A stretch of DNA of 7,473 nt from Hyphomonadaceae bacterium (GCA_030696545.1 JAUYSA010000344.1:1-7473); one strand, 5' to 3'; numbered from the stretch's first letter, positions 1-5,695 are shown. Numbers and translations are program-made. Notes: generated by a model not told the origin, from the letters alone.

Positions 1-767
1 CCTGCACGCGCGACAATGCAGATCCACGCATCATCCTTGGTGCGGAAGAAGTTTGTCAGCGGATTGTAAGCCTCCGCCCGTGGGCGCGTTGAGGCGTTGC
101 GGCCAAAGAACAGCTGGATCGCGAGATCTGTGTGCAGCGTGTATAGACCCGTCCGCAGCAGGCTCACATCGACAAGCTGCCCCTTGCCCGTCTTCAAGGC
201 CTGTATCAGCGCGGCGTTGATTGCCGCGACCGCCGCGATGCTTGTGGTGTGATCACCCGCCGCCGTGCGAATCGGAAACAGCTCCGCCCCCTTCGGCGCC
301 GTCAGCCGCGCAAGGCCGGACCTCGACCAGAAGCTGGCCACATCGAACCCCGGCGCGTTCGCATCAGGCCCTTCGAGCCCGTACCCGGTTAGCGCGCAAT
401 AGACGAGCTTGGGGTTCCGCTTCGAAAGAATGTCGTAGCCCAGTCCCGAACGCTCGATCCCTCCGGGGCGAACATTGGTGAGAAACACATCTGCCGTGTC
501 GGCAAGCTTGCGGACGACCTCACGCCCCTCATCGGTTCGCGTGTCCACGACAATCGACTTCTTGCCCCGGTTATCCCCGTCGAAGGCGGGGTTGTCGGTT
601 AGGTGTTCCTTGCCGGTGCCCTTGGTCGGGAAGTTGGTCCGGACCGGATCGCCGCCCGGCGGCTCAATCTTTATGACATCGGCCCCCCAGTCAGACAGGA
701 TGCCGCCAGCCCCCGGAGCTGCATAATACGTAGCGTGTTCAATGACTTTCACGCCCTTGAGCAGCAT
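1..767 (-). CDS. CaiB/BaiF family (family III) CoA-transferase, C-terminus cut by window edge
   Basis: I translated this from the minus strand. The ATG is at 767-765 and the frame stays open to the window edge, giving 255 complete codons. Family III enzymes move CoA between a carboxylic acid and an acyl-CoA through an aspartyl-CoA intermediate, in the cytoplasm. Visible hallmarks are the N-terminal MLLKGVKVIE strand with a GADVIKIEPPGGDPVR Rossmann-like segment (residues 29-43), NRGKKSIVVDT (66-76), TNVRPGGIERSGLGYDIL (97-114) and GFD at 140-142. The likely nucleophile is Asp172 in AAGDHTT. The racemase His of alpha-methylacyl-CoA racemases (GHD motif) is Phe141 here, which favours a transferase over a racemase. 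Full members have roughly 370-410 residues, so about a third is missing beyond the window. A GGGGAG Shine-Dalgarno lies 7-8 nt before the ATG. The substrate cannot be told from the sequence. The gene is divergent from the DUF2336 gene. Confidence 0.93.
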   Translation of the reverse strand, partial: MLLKGVKVIEHATYYAAPGAGGILSDWGADVIKIEPPGGDPVRTNFPTKGTGKEHLTDNPAFDGDNRGKKSIVVDTRTDEGREVVRKLADTADVFLTNVRPGGIERSGLGYDILSKRNPKLVYCALTGYGLEGPDANAPGFDVASFWSRSGLARLTAPKGAELFPIRTAAGDHTTSIAAVAAINAALIQALKTGKGQLVDVSLLRTGLYTLHTDLAIQLFFGRNASTRPRAEAYNPLTNFFRTKDDAWICIVARA

Positions 768-885
768 CCAGATCTCCCCGTTTATTATTGCTGGTAGCGC
801 AAGTTTCGAGCGCTCCGTAAATATCCATTAACCCGAGCCAGCAATTGTCATTTTTCAAGGTAGTTCAAGCCGGAAGGCTGGAAGA
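768..885. other. Divergent intergenic region between CoA-transferase and DUF2336 genes
   Basis: This gap must hold the 5' signals of both flanking divergent genes. It is more A+T-rich than the surrounding genes. I found no convincing -35/-10 pair on either strand. TTGTCA at 845-850 resembles a -35 box but leaves too little room for a -10 and leader before the plus-strand start. An 8-bp palindrome GAGCGCTC sits at 808-815, which may be chance. A small hairpin next to the plus-strand start is listed separately. Confidence 0.5.
864..883 (+). promoter_or_regulatory. Small hairpin holding the Shine-Dalgarno of the DUF2336 gene
   Basis: AGCC (868-871) pairs with GGCT (876-879) around GGAA, a GNRA-type tetraloop. 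Flanking TTC (864-866) and GAA (881-883) can add three pairs after one A/G mismatch. The element ends two bases before the ATG at 886. The purine-rich GGAAGG that would serve as the Shine-Dalgarno sits in the loop and 3' arm, so folding could modulate initiation. The stem is short and may be coincidental. Confidence 0.3.
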
Positions 886-2037
886 ATGACGATCGCGACG
901 ATGCGCACGTCCCTCACGCAGGACGACATACGCCGCTTGGTTCGGGGCGACAGCCCTGAAGCACGCGCAAATGCGGCTCACAAGATCTGCAAACGCATAG
1001 ATGCGATGGACCTCACTGGCGAGGATCAGGAATCGGCGCGCCAGATCCTCGACCTGATGTGCAACGACGCAGCAGCGCTCGTGCGCCGCGCCTTGGCCGT
1101 GACGCTTCGCAATTCCCCCAAGCTTCCGCGCGACATCGCCCTGAAGCTTGCCAAGGACATCGACGCGATCGCCGTCCCCGTCCTCAAGAACTCGCCGGTC
1201 ATCACGGACGAGGATCTCGTGGAGATCGTTCTTTCCGGCTCGCCTGAAAAGCAGGTGGCCATCGCGCAGCGCCCGGCGCTGGGCGAAGGCCTCACCGAAG
1301 TCATCACGCTCTATGGCGCAAAGCCTGCCGTGGAGGCCTGCACGCTCAACGAGGGCGCGGCGTTCTCTGACGACGCCTATGCCGGCATGTTGAAGCGCTT
1401 CGCCAACGATGACGACATCAAGGGCGCGCTGATCTCGCGCAAAGCCTTGCCGCTGCACGTCACCGAGAAGCTCGTTTCGATGGTGACGGGCGAACTGTTC
1501 GACAGGCTCGTCAACAAGCATGAGCTGCCGCCGCAACTTGCGATCGAGATCGCCTCGGGCGCTCGCGAACGCGCTACGCTCGATCTGGTCGAGCAAGCCG
1601 GGCTGTCATCAGATCCCGCAAGGTTCGTTCAGCAGCTGCACCTGAACGGCAGGCTGACGCCATCCCTGATCATGCGCGCGCTGTGCCTCGGCCATATCGG
1701 CTTCGTGGAGCACGCGCTCGCCGAACTCGGCGGCATCCCGCGCTCCAAAGCATGGCTGATGATCCATGATGCGGGAACACTCGGCCTGAAAACGGTTTTC
1801 GAACGCGCAGGCCTGCCATCCGGCATGTTCACGGCTTTCCGCCTGGCCGTCGACATCTACCACAAGACCGAGATGGATGGCGGCCCGAACGACAAGGAAC
1901 GCTTCCGCCAGCGCATGGTCGAACGCGTCCTCACGCAGTTCCAGGCCATCCCGCGCGCCGATCTCGAATACCTTCTCGACAAGCTCGACGCTCTCGACAT
2001 GGTCCGCGAACGCGGCGAGATCGCTCCGGCGGCTTGA
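886..2037 (+). CDS. DUF2336 family helical-repeat protein
   Basis: The gene encodes 383 residues and matches my recollection of the DUF2336 family, alphaproteobacterial proteins of unknown function that look like HEAT-type alpha-helical repeats. The core signature is visible at residues 66-111. It starts VRRALAVTLRNSP, continues through LAKDIDAIAVPVL and ends NSPVITDEDL, followed by a QVAIAQR segment at 123-129. The remainder is predicted mostly helical (for example 190-225 and 340-376). There is no signal peptide and no membrane segment, so it should be a soluble cytoplasmic protein, perhaps a scaffold or adaptor; that role is inference. The start at 886 has GGAAG 9 nt upstream; a second in-frame ATG at 901 (Met6) is possible. 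The stop codon directly abuts the stop of the convergent methyltransferase gene. G+C is typical of the window (38/60 in the row 1921-1980). Confidence 0.88.
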   Translation: MTIATMRTSLTQDDIRRLVRGDSPEARANAAHKICKRIDAMDLTGEDQESARQILDLMCNDAAALVRRALAVTLRNSPKLPRDIALKLAKDIDAIAVPVLKNSPVITDEDLVEIVLSGSPEKQVAIAQRPALGEGLTEVITLYGAKPAVEACTLNEGAAFSDDAYAGMLKRFANDDDIKGALISRKALPLHVTEKLVSMVTGELFDRLVNKHELPPQLAIEIASGARERATLDLVEQAGLSSDPARFVQQLHLNGRLTPSLIMRALCLGHIGFVEHALAELGGIPRSKAWLMIHDAGTLGLKTVFERAGLPSGMFTAFRLAVDIYHKTEMDGGPNDKERFRQRMVERVLTQFQAIPRADLEYLLDKLDALDMVRERGEIAPAA

Positions 2038-2988
2038 TTATTCTTTCTTTGGCGGCTTGCCGTCAGCGGGACCGTTCCACGCCGTTATCATTCCAAAATT
2101 TTGGTACCAGTACCTTGGCGGGTTGTAGTGATTGTACGCCGTGAATGGCGCCTGGAATTTGTCTTGCACCAGATCCGAGCGAACAAAAAAGCTATTCATC
2201 CCCGCGATGGTTGTTCCGACTAACAAGTAGCCTTTCTCCGCCAGCAATTCTTCATACGCTTGAAGTGAAGCTCCGGTTGGACGACTCCAGTCGCCCATTG
2301 GCTCTTCCTCGTAAGGCATAACCCAGCGCGATGGCGGTGCCTCCCTCCCAAAATACTCGACACAGAGCACTCGTGGCTTGGCTTCCATGACATTCAGCAA
2401 ATGATAGTCGTTGCTGTCGATGTCCATGACGAGCAAATCGATTTCGCCCTTAAATCCAGCAGACGCAATGATGTCGTTTATGGTCTCACGCCGGACATAC
2501 GTGCTGGCAACCTGCAATTGGCCCGATGCAATCTCGTTCGACCAACGCGACCGGATCGATTTGACGTTTGCATCGTCGCACTCAACCCACAGACCACTCC
2601 AGCCCTGGTTTAGCATTGCCGCGGTACAGTTTTCATTGCCGTCGCCAGCCGCGATTTCGACGAACGTCTGAGCCTCAGCGCCAATCCGACGAAAAATTTC
2701 AGCGAGAATGCCGTCTTCGTCATTCTGCGAGAAATGCTTGCGGCCAAATCTCTCCAACCGCAGAGGCGACGCATAGCGGGGGTTAGAAAGCGCGGCCTGA
2801 TACTCGAGGCGCGCAACGTGCAACTCCATTTGCCTCAAAAAATGGATCTGCATATCCAGACGATTTTGAGCGGCGATCTGACGTTCCGCAGCAGCCTCGG
2901 CCAATTCGGTCAGCCGGGTCAGGCTGCCTTCGGCGTTCATGAGACTTTGGCGCACACCGCGCCAGCTGGCCAAGGCTCTACGAAACAT
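2038..2988 (-). CDS. FkbM-like SAM-dependent methyltransferase with N-terminal coiled-coil-like segment
   Basis: The gene encodes 316 residues. About residues 18-67 form a charged, Leu/Ala-rich helical stretch likely to be a coiled coil. FSQNDEDGILAEIF (86-99) is the entry motif seen in many FkbM-like proteins. The SAM-binding loop is FVEIAAGDGNENCTA (109-123), with an acidic residue after strand 2 in GLWVECDD (132-139; Glu136). IDLLVMDIDSNDY (183-195) is the FkbM-type IDGxD/Y region. These features support a Rossmann methyltransferase; FkbM relatives typically O-methylate sugars, polyketides or surface glycans, but the substrate here is unknown. There is no signal peptide. The start has GAGGGG 6 nt upstream. 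The gene follows argC by 70 bp on the same strand. Its G+C is low (31/60 at 2101-2160 and 29/60 at 2221-2280, against 38/60 to 43/60 in sampled neighbour rows), which suggests horizontal acquisition. Confidence 0.85.
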   Translation of the reverse strand: MFRRALASWRGVRQSLMNAEGSLTRLTELAEAAAERQIAAQNRLDMQIHFLRQMELHVARLEYQAALSNPRYASPLRLERFGRKHFSQNDEDGILAEIFRRIGAEAQTFVEIAAGDGNENCTAAMLNQGWSGLWVECDDANVKSIRSRWSNEIASGQLQVASTYVRRETINDIIASAGFKGEIDLLVMDIDSNDYHLLNVMEAKPRVLCVEYFGREAPPSRWVMPYEEEPMGDWSRPTGASLQAYEELLAEKGYLLVGTTIAGMNSFFVRSDLVQDKFQAPFTAYNHYNPPRYWYQNFGMITAWNGPADGKPPKKE

Positions 2989-2992
2989 ACAT

Positions 2993-3015
2993 GTCCCCTC
3001 AAAAACTTGGAGGAC
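2993..3015 (-). promoter_or_regulatory. Inverted repeat overlapping the methyltransferase ribosome-binding site
   Basis: On the minus strand GTCCTC (3015-3010) can pair with the downstream GAGG(GG)AC (3000-2993) around a nine-base loop, with two G bulged or slipped. The downstream arm contains the GAGGGG Shine-Dalgarno of the methyltransferase gene, so folding would hide it. The stem is imperfect and short. There is no U-run, so it is not an intrinsic terminator for argC. Confidence 0.25.
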
Positions 3016-3058
3016 AATGGATAGCAGTGACCTTTCAGTACGCGCAATCAGCCGGACT

Positions 3059-4036
3059 CTACAGTCCCGCGTTTTCCTCTAGCCCCAGGGCAATATTCAG
3101 GTTCTGCACCGCAGCGCCCGAGGCGCCCTTGCCGAGATTGTCCAGCAACACGACCAGCCTCGCTTGCTGTGTCGCTTCGTTGCCGAAGACGTACAGCTTC
3201 ATGTTGTTGGTGTTGTTCAGGGCCTCGGGATCGAGTGCTTCGACATAACCGCCCGCGCCAGCGCGCTGTTTCTGTAGAGCGGCGGTCTCTGCCTCGCTTG
3301 CCACGCTGACGAACCGCTCGCCCTGATAGAAATCAGCCAGCGCCTCTCGCAGCTGCTTCGCCGTCGGAGAGGCGGGCAGCGCCCACAGGTGCAGCGGCAC
3401 TTCCACCAGCATACCCTGCGCATAGCGGCCCACGGCGGGCGCAAATACTGGGGGGCGGGCAAGACCGGAATACTTCGTCATCTCGAGCACGTGCTTGTGC
3501 GCCAGCGTCAGGCCATAGGCGCGAAACGCGTCATTGGTGATCTCGCTGGGTTGAGCCTGGAACTCCTCGATCAACCCCTTGCCGCCGCCCGTATAGCCCG
3601 ACACGGCGTTCACGGTGATTGGCGTGGCCGCCGGGATCAGGCCTTCGCGCACCAGCGGCGCGGTAAGCCCGATGAAGCCGGTGGGATAGCAGCCCGGATT
3701 GGATATGCGCTTCGAGCGCTGGATCATCACGCGATGACCATCGGCCATCTCCGGGAAGCCATAGACCCACTGGGGATCAACCCGATAAGCGGTTGACGCA
3801 TCGATGATGACCGTGCGGTCGTTCACGACCAGCTTCACCGCTTCCTTCGCTGCATCATCCGGCAAGCACAGGATCACCGCGTCGGCCGCGTTCAGCATCT
3901 CCGCCCGCGCGGTAGCGTCCTTGCGGCGCTCGGGATCGATCGAGATCACCTTAAGGTCGCGGCGGCCAGCGAGGCGCTCGCGAATCTGCAGGCCTGTGGT
4001 GCCAGCTTCGCCGTCGATGAAGACTTTCGGACCCAT
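3059..4036 (-). CDS. argC: N-acetyl-gamma-glutamyl-phosphate reductase (short, type 2 form)
   Basis: This is the third step of arginine synthesis: NADPH-dependent reduction of N-acetyl-glutamyl phosphate to N-acetyl-glutamate semialdehyde in the cytoplasm. The protein has 325 residues, close to the short ArgC class. The N-terminal nucleotide-binding loop is GEAGTTG (9-15). CLPDDAAKEA (57-66) and IDASTAYR (78-85) belong to the dinucleotide domain. The catalytic cysteine is Cys116 in SNPGCYPTG, followed by SGYTGGGKG (about 145-154). A conserved HKHVLEM with a likely active-site His lies around residue 210. The ATG at 4036 is forced because an in-frame TAG lies two codons upstream. The Shine-Dalgarno is weak (only GGG about 8 nt upstream). 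The gene lies downstream of rpsI on the same strand, but a strong terminator stands between them. Confidence 0.96.
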   Translation of the reverse strand: MGPKVFIDGEAGTTGLQIRERLAGRRDLKVISIDPERRKDATARAEMLNAADAVILCLPDDAAKEAVKLVVNDRTVIIDASTAYRVDPQWVYGFPEMADGHRVMIQRSKRISNPGCYPTGFIGLTAPLVREGLIPAATPITVNAVSGYTGGGKGLIEEFQAQPSEITNDAFRAYGLTLAHKHVLEMTKYSGLARPPVFAPAVGRYAQGMLVEVPLHLWALPASPTAKQLREALADFYQGERFVSVASEAETAALQKQRAGAGGYVEALDPEALNNTNNMKLYVFGNEATQQARLVVLLDNLGKGASGAAVQNLNIALGLEENAGL

Positions 4037-4061
4037 GATCTAAACCCGCAGGAAAACGGAC

Positions 4062-4096
4062 AAAGAAAAAGGGCGCTCCGGTTGCCCGAAGCGCCC
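4062..4096 (-). terminator. Rho-independent terminator after rpsI
   Basis: Read on the minus strand, GGGCGCT (4096-4090) pairs perfectly with AGCGCCC (4077-4071). Three further inner pairs follow one mismatch, closing a short loop. TTTTTCTTT (4070-4062) follows immediately. A G+C-rich stem plus U-run is a classic intrinsic terminator for the rplM-rpsI transcript. The plus strand has no T-run after the stem, so it acts in one direction only. argC starts 25 bp further on. Confidence 0.88.
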
Positions 4097-4097
4097 T

Positions 4098-4117
4098 CCT
4101 CGAAACACGTATCGAGG
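4098..4117 (-). other. Second hairpin between rpsI stop and terminator
   Basis: CCTCGA (4117-4112 on the minus strand) pairs perfectly with TCGAGG (4103-4098) around an 8-nt loop. It lies four bases after the rpsI stop codon and one base before the terminator stem. No U-run follows it directly. It may protect the rpsI mRNA 3' end or be chance. Confidence 0.4.
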
Positions 4118-4120
4118 CGA

Positions 4121-4600
4121 CTAGCGCTTCGAGAACTGGAAGGAGCGGCGGGCTTTCGCTTTGCCGTACTTCTTCCGCTCGACCGCACGCGGGTCGCGGG
4201 TCAGCAGTTTGTTGGGACGCATGGCGACGCGCAGTTCCGGCTCGAAGTTCACGAGCGCGCGGGCGATGCCGTGACGCACAGCACCAGCCTGGCCGGTGAG
4301 GCCCGAGCCAGCGACGGTGCAGATCACGTCGATTTCGGACTCACGTTTGGCGGCTTCGAGCGGCTGCTTGATCATGAGGCGGAGCACCGGACGGGCGAAG
4401 TATTCCGTCTGATCCTTGCCGTTGATGACGATCTTGCCCGTGCCGCGTTTGATCCAGACACGCGCGGTGGCGGTCTTGCGGCGGCCGGTGGCGTAAGCGC
4501 GGCCCAGCTTGTCAATCTTCGCGGTCGCCGGAGCCTGCGCTGCGGCGGCTTTGACGTTGAGGTCCTTGATGCTGCTCAGGGATTCGACGGCTTCGGCCAT
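4121..4600 (-). CDS. rpsI: 30S ribosomal protein uS9 (S9)
   Basis: This is a component of the small ribosomal subunit head whose C-terminal tail reaches the P-site tRNA. The protein has 159 residues. About 30 N-terminal residues rich in Ala/Val/Lys precede the conserved core, an extension usual in Alphaproteobacteria (E. coli S9 has 130 residues). The core starts at YATGRRKTATARVW (36-49). GSGLTGQAGAVRHGIARAL (98-116) is the family signature. RPNKLLTRDPRAVERKKYG (128-146) and the terminal QFSKR complete the fold, with the expected terminal Lys-Arg. The ATG is 2 bp after the rplM stop. No clear Shine-Dalgarno is present (CGCCTGATC precedes it), so translation is probably coupled to rplM. Confidence 0.98.
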   Translation of the reverse strand: MAEAVESLSSIKDLNVKAAAAQAPATAKIDKLGRAYATGRRKTATARVWIKRGTGKIVINGKDQTEYFARPVLRLMIKQPLEAAKRESEIDVICTVAGSGLTGQAGAVRHGIARALVNFEPELRVAMRPNKLLTRDPRAVERKKYGKAKARRSFQFSKR

Positions 4601-4602
4601 GA

Positions 4603-5070
4603 TCAGGCGACTTTCGCGTTCTTGGAGTTCTTCGACTTGAAGTCGACCTTCTCGGGGTTCTGGGCGGTGTGCGGGTGATCGACACCGGCGTACACGCGGA
4701 GCTTCGAGAACTGCTTGCGTGCAAGGGGGCTCTCGCCCGGCATCATGCGCTTCACGGCGAGCTCAAGCACGCGCTCCGGGAATTTCGAGGCCAGGATCTT
4801 CTCCGGCGTCGTGGTCTTGATGCCGCCCGGGTGGCCGGTGTGGCGGTGGTACTTCTTGCGCACCAGCTTGCGGCCGGTCATCGCGACCTTTTCCGCGTTG
4901 ATGACGACGATATGGTCGCCGAGATCAACGTGCGGAGTGTAATCCGCCCGGTGTTTGCCGCGCAGGCGAAGCGCAATGTACGAAGCCAGACGGCCGACAA
5001 CGACGCCTTCGGCGTCGATGACTACCCAGTGATTCACGGCATCTGCCGGTTTTACAGAAACGGTTTGCAT
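4603..5070 (-). CDS. rplM: 50S ribosomal protein uL13 (L13)
   Basis: This is an early-assembling protein of the large ribosomal subunit, binding 23S rRNA. The protein has 155 residues. The conserved regions run in order: HWVVIDAEGVVVGRLAS (14-30), LRGKHRADYTPHVDLGD (36-52), VVINAEKVAMTG (55-66), KKYHRHTGHPGG (72-83), AVKRMMPGESPL (105-116) and VYAGVDHPHTAQNPE (126-140). The frame stays open upstream to 5202, but family similarity begins only here. The ATG at 5070 gives the usual alphaproteobacterial length (E. coli has 142 residues), so I chose it. It is the first gene of a two-gene operon with rpsI. A hairpin lies directly upstream of the start and a candidate promoter lies further upstream. 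In E. coli, L13 has been reported to repress its own operon. Confidence 0.97.
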   Translation of the reverse strand: MQTVSVKPADAVNHWVVIDAEGVVVGRLASYIALRLRGKHRADYTPHVDLGDHIVVINAEKVAMTGRKLVRKKYHRHTGHPGGIKTTTPEKILASKFPERVLELAVKRMMPGESPLARKQFSKLRVYAGVDHPHTAQNPEKVDFKSKNSKNAKVA

Positions 5071-5091
5071 GCTCCCGCACGGAGCCTTTCT
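5071..5091 (-). promoter_or_regulatory. Hairpin and Shine-Dalgarno region immediately before rplM
   Basis: On the minus strand GCTCC (5085-5081) pairs perfectly with GGAGC (5075-5071) around a GTGCG loop. The stem ends at the base next to the ATG. GGGAG within the 3' arm is too close to the ATG to be an ideal Shine-Dalgarno. GAAAGG (5091-5086) sits about 15 nt away in linear distance, and folding would bring it next to the start. The element could be a translational control site. That role is inferred; only the pairing is seen. Confidence 0.45.
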
Positions 5092-5125
5092 CAGACAAGG
5101 TTTTAGTACTGAAATTCGAACGGTG

Positions 5126-5154
5126 CAGCTACAGGGCGACCCGGCCCGTGTCAA
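5126..5154 (-). promoter_or_regulatory. Candidate housekeeping sigma promoter for rplM-rpsI
   Basis: A perfect TTGACA -35 box (5154-5149 on the minus strand) is followed by a 17-nt spacer and TAGCTG (5131-5126) in the -10 position. The -10 is weak against TATAAT, but degenerate -10 boxes are common in high-G+C Alphaproteobacteria. This would give a leader of roughly 50 nt before the rplM ATG. It lies in the correct place and orientation for the ribosomal operon. Confidence 0.5.
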
Positions 5155-5229
5155 CAGCGCCTGCCGACTGTATCTCGCGGCCGCACGCGTTTCACAAGGC
5201 AAGACCTTCCAGAACGGCCGCCCCGCCCA

Positions 5230-5243
5230 TTTACTCCAGTAAA
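5230..5243. promoter_or_regulatory. Palindrome TTTACT-CC-AGTAAA, possible operator
   Basis: Perfect 6-bp half sites flank a 2-bp centre in the otherwise G+C-rich gap between rplM and the small membrane-protein gene. It lies about 75 bp upstream of the candidate rplM -35 box and about 85 bp beyond the stop of the small gene. Its dyad symmetry and A+T content suit a homodimeric regulator site, but no regulator is identified and chance is possible. Confidence 0.3.
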
Positions 5244-5328
5244 ACGCTGTTTTCTATCGACTTTCGGCTTGGTGATCGAAACGCCCAGCCTTGGCCGTCA
5301 GCCCTGCCAGTGCGCCTGTAGCCGGCGT

Positions 5329-5565
5329 TTATTCGCCTGCCCCGCCGCCATCCCCGCCATCTGATCCGCCTTGGCCACCGGAATCGTCCTGGCCATGGTC
5401 GCCCTTGTCCTTGCCGGGCCTGTCCGCCGCGCCCGCCGTGTAGGCCCCGCCCCCACCCTCTTCCTTCCGGTTACCCGCTCCCCGGAAGGCGCGATTCATC
5501 AGGATCATCGGGAGGATCGCCACCAGCAGGATGACCCCACACAGGATGACAACCGCATCATTCAT
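5329..5565 (-). CDS. Small single-pass membrane protein with Gly/Asp-rich tail, unknown function
   Basis: The gene encodes 78 residues. Residues 4-23 are a continuous hydrophobic helix (AVVILCGVILLVAILPMILM). A basic patch follows (RAFRGAGNRK, 25-34), then a disordered acidic Gly-rich tail of about 44 residues ending GGDGGGAGE. The positive charges after the helix predict a cytoplasmic tail by the positive-inside rule. AAGGGG lies 6 nt before the ATG, a good Shine-Dalgarno, which supports a real gene rather than a chance frame. It is divergent from the peptidase gene, with a 130-bp gap. I do not recognise the family. The low-complexity tail could also arise by chance in high-G+C DNA, so confidence is moderate. 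Confidence 0.6.
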   Translation of the reverse strand: MNDAVVILCGVILLVAILPMILMNRAFRGAGNRKEEGGGGAYTAGAADRPGKDKGDHGQDDSGGQGGSDGGDGGGAGE

Positions 5566-5638
5566 GCCCTGCCCCTTATCTCAGCCGCCGCCCCAGGCGG
5601 CAGACTTTGCCGTCCCGATCCCGTTCGCGCGAGTCCAA

Positions 5639-5666
5639 TCGACTGCGCTTGAACCGCCCCTATAGT
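5639..5666 (+). promoter_or_regulatory. Candidate promoter for the M28 peptidase gene
   Basis: TATAGT (5661-5666) matches the -10 consensus at five of six positions. TCGACT (5639-5644), 16 nt upstream, matches TTGACA at four of six. Transcription would begin about 20-25 nt before the ATG at 5696, leaving space for the AGGGG Shine-Dalgarno (5684-5688). Confidence 0.4.
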
Positions 5667-5695
5667 CGGAGGCAGACAGATTCAGGGGATACTTG

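Noticed and set aside
221..797. Three overlapping plus-strand frames opposite the CoA-transferase gene
   Set aside because: Low-complexity or Arg/Pro/Ser-rich translations. The minus strand encodes a clear family III CoA-transferase throughout.
865..1596. Long open frame antisense to the DUF2336 gene
   Set aside because: High-G+C codon bias keeps opposite frames open. The protein is Arg-rich with no recognisable motif, while the plus-strand frame has family signatures and a ribosome-binding site.
2093..2104. Perfect 12-bp palindrome CCAAAATTTTGG
   Set aside because: It lies inside methyltransferase codons near the C-terminus, has no loop for an RNA hairpin and fits normal coding of Gln-Asn-Phe. 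Treated as chance.
4082..4678. 198-codon plus-strand frame opposite rpsI and the end of rplM
   Set aside because: It mirrors certain ribosomal-protein genes and crosses the terminator hairpin. The translation shows no family features.
5071..5202. Upstream extension of the rplM frame to 5202
   Set aside because: The extra 44 residues have no L13 similarity and would cover the candidate promoter and leader hairpin. The ATG at 5070 gives the expected length.
5371..5652. Plus-strand open frame opposite the small membrane-protein gene
   Set aside because: No good ribosome-binding site and no coherent domain. The minus-strand frame has a transmembrane helix and a well-spaced Shine-Dalgarno.
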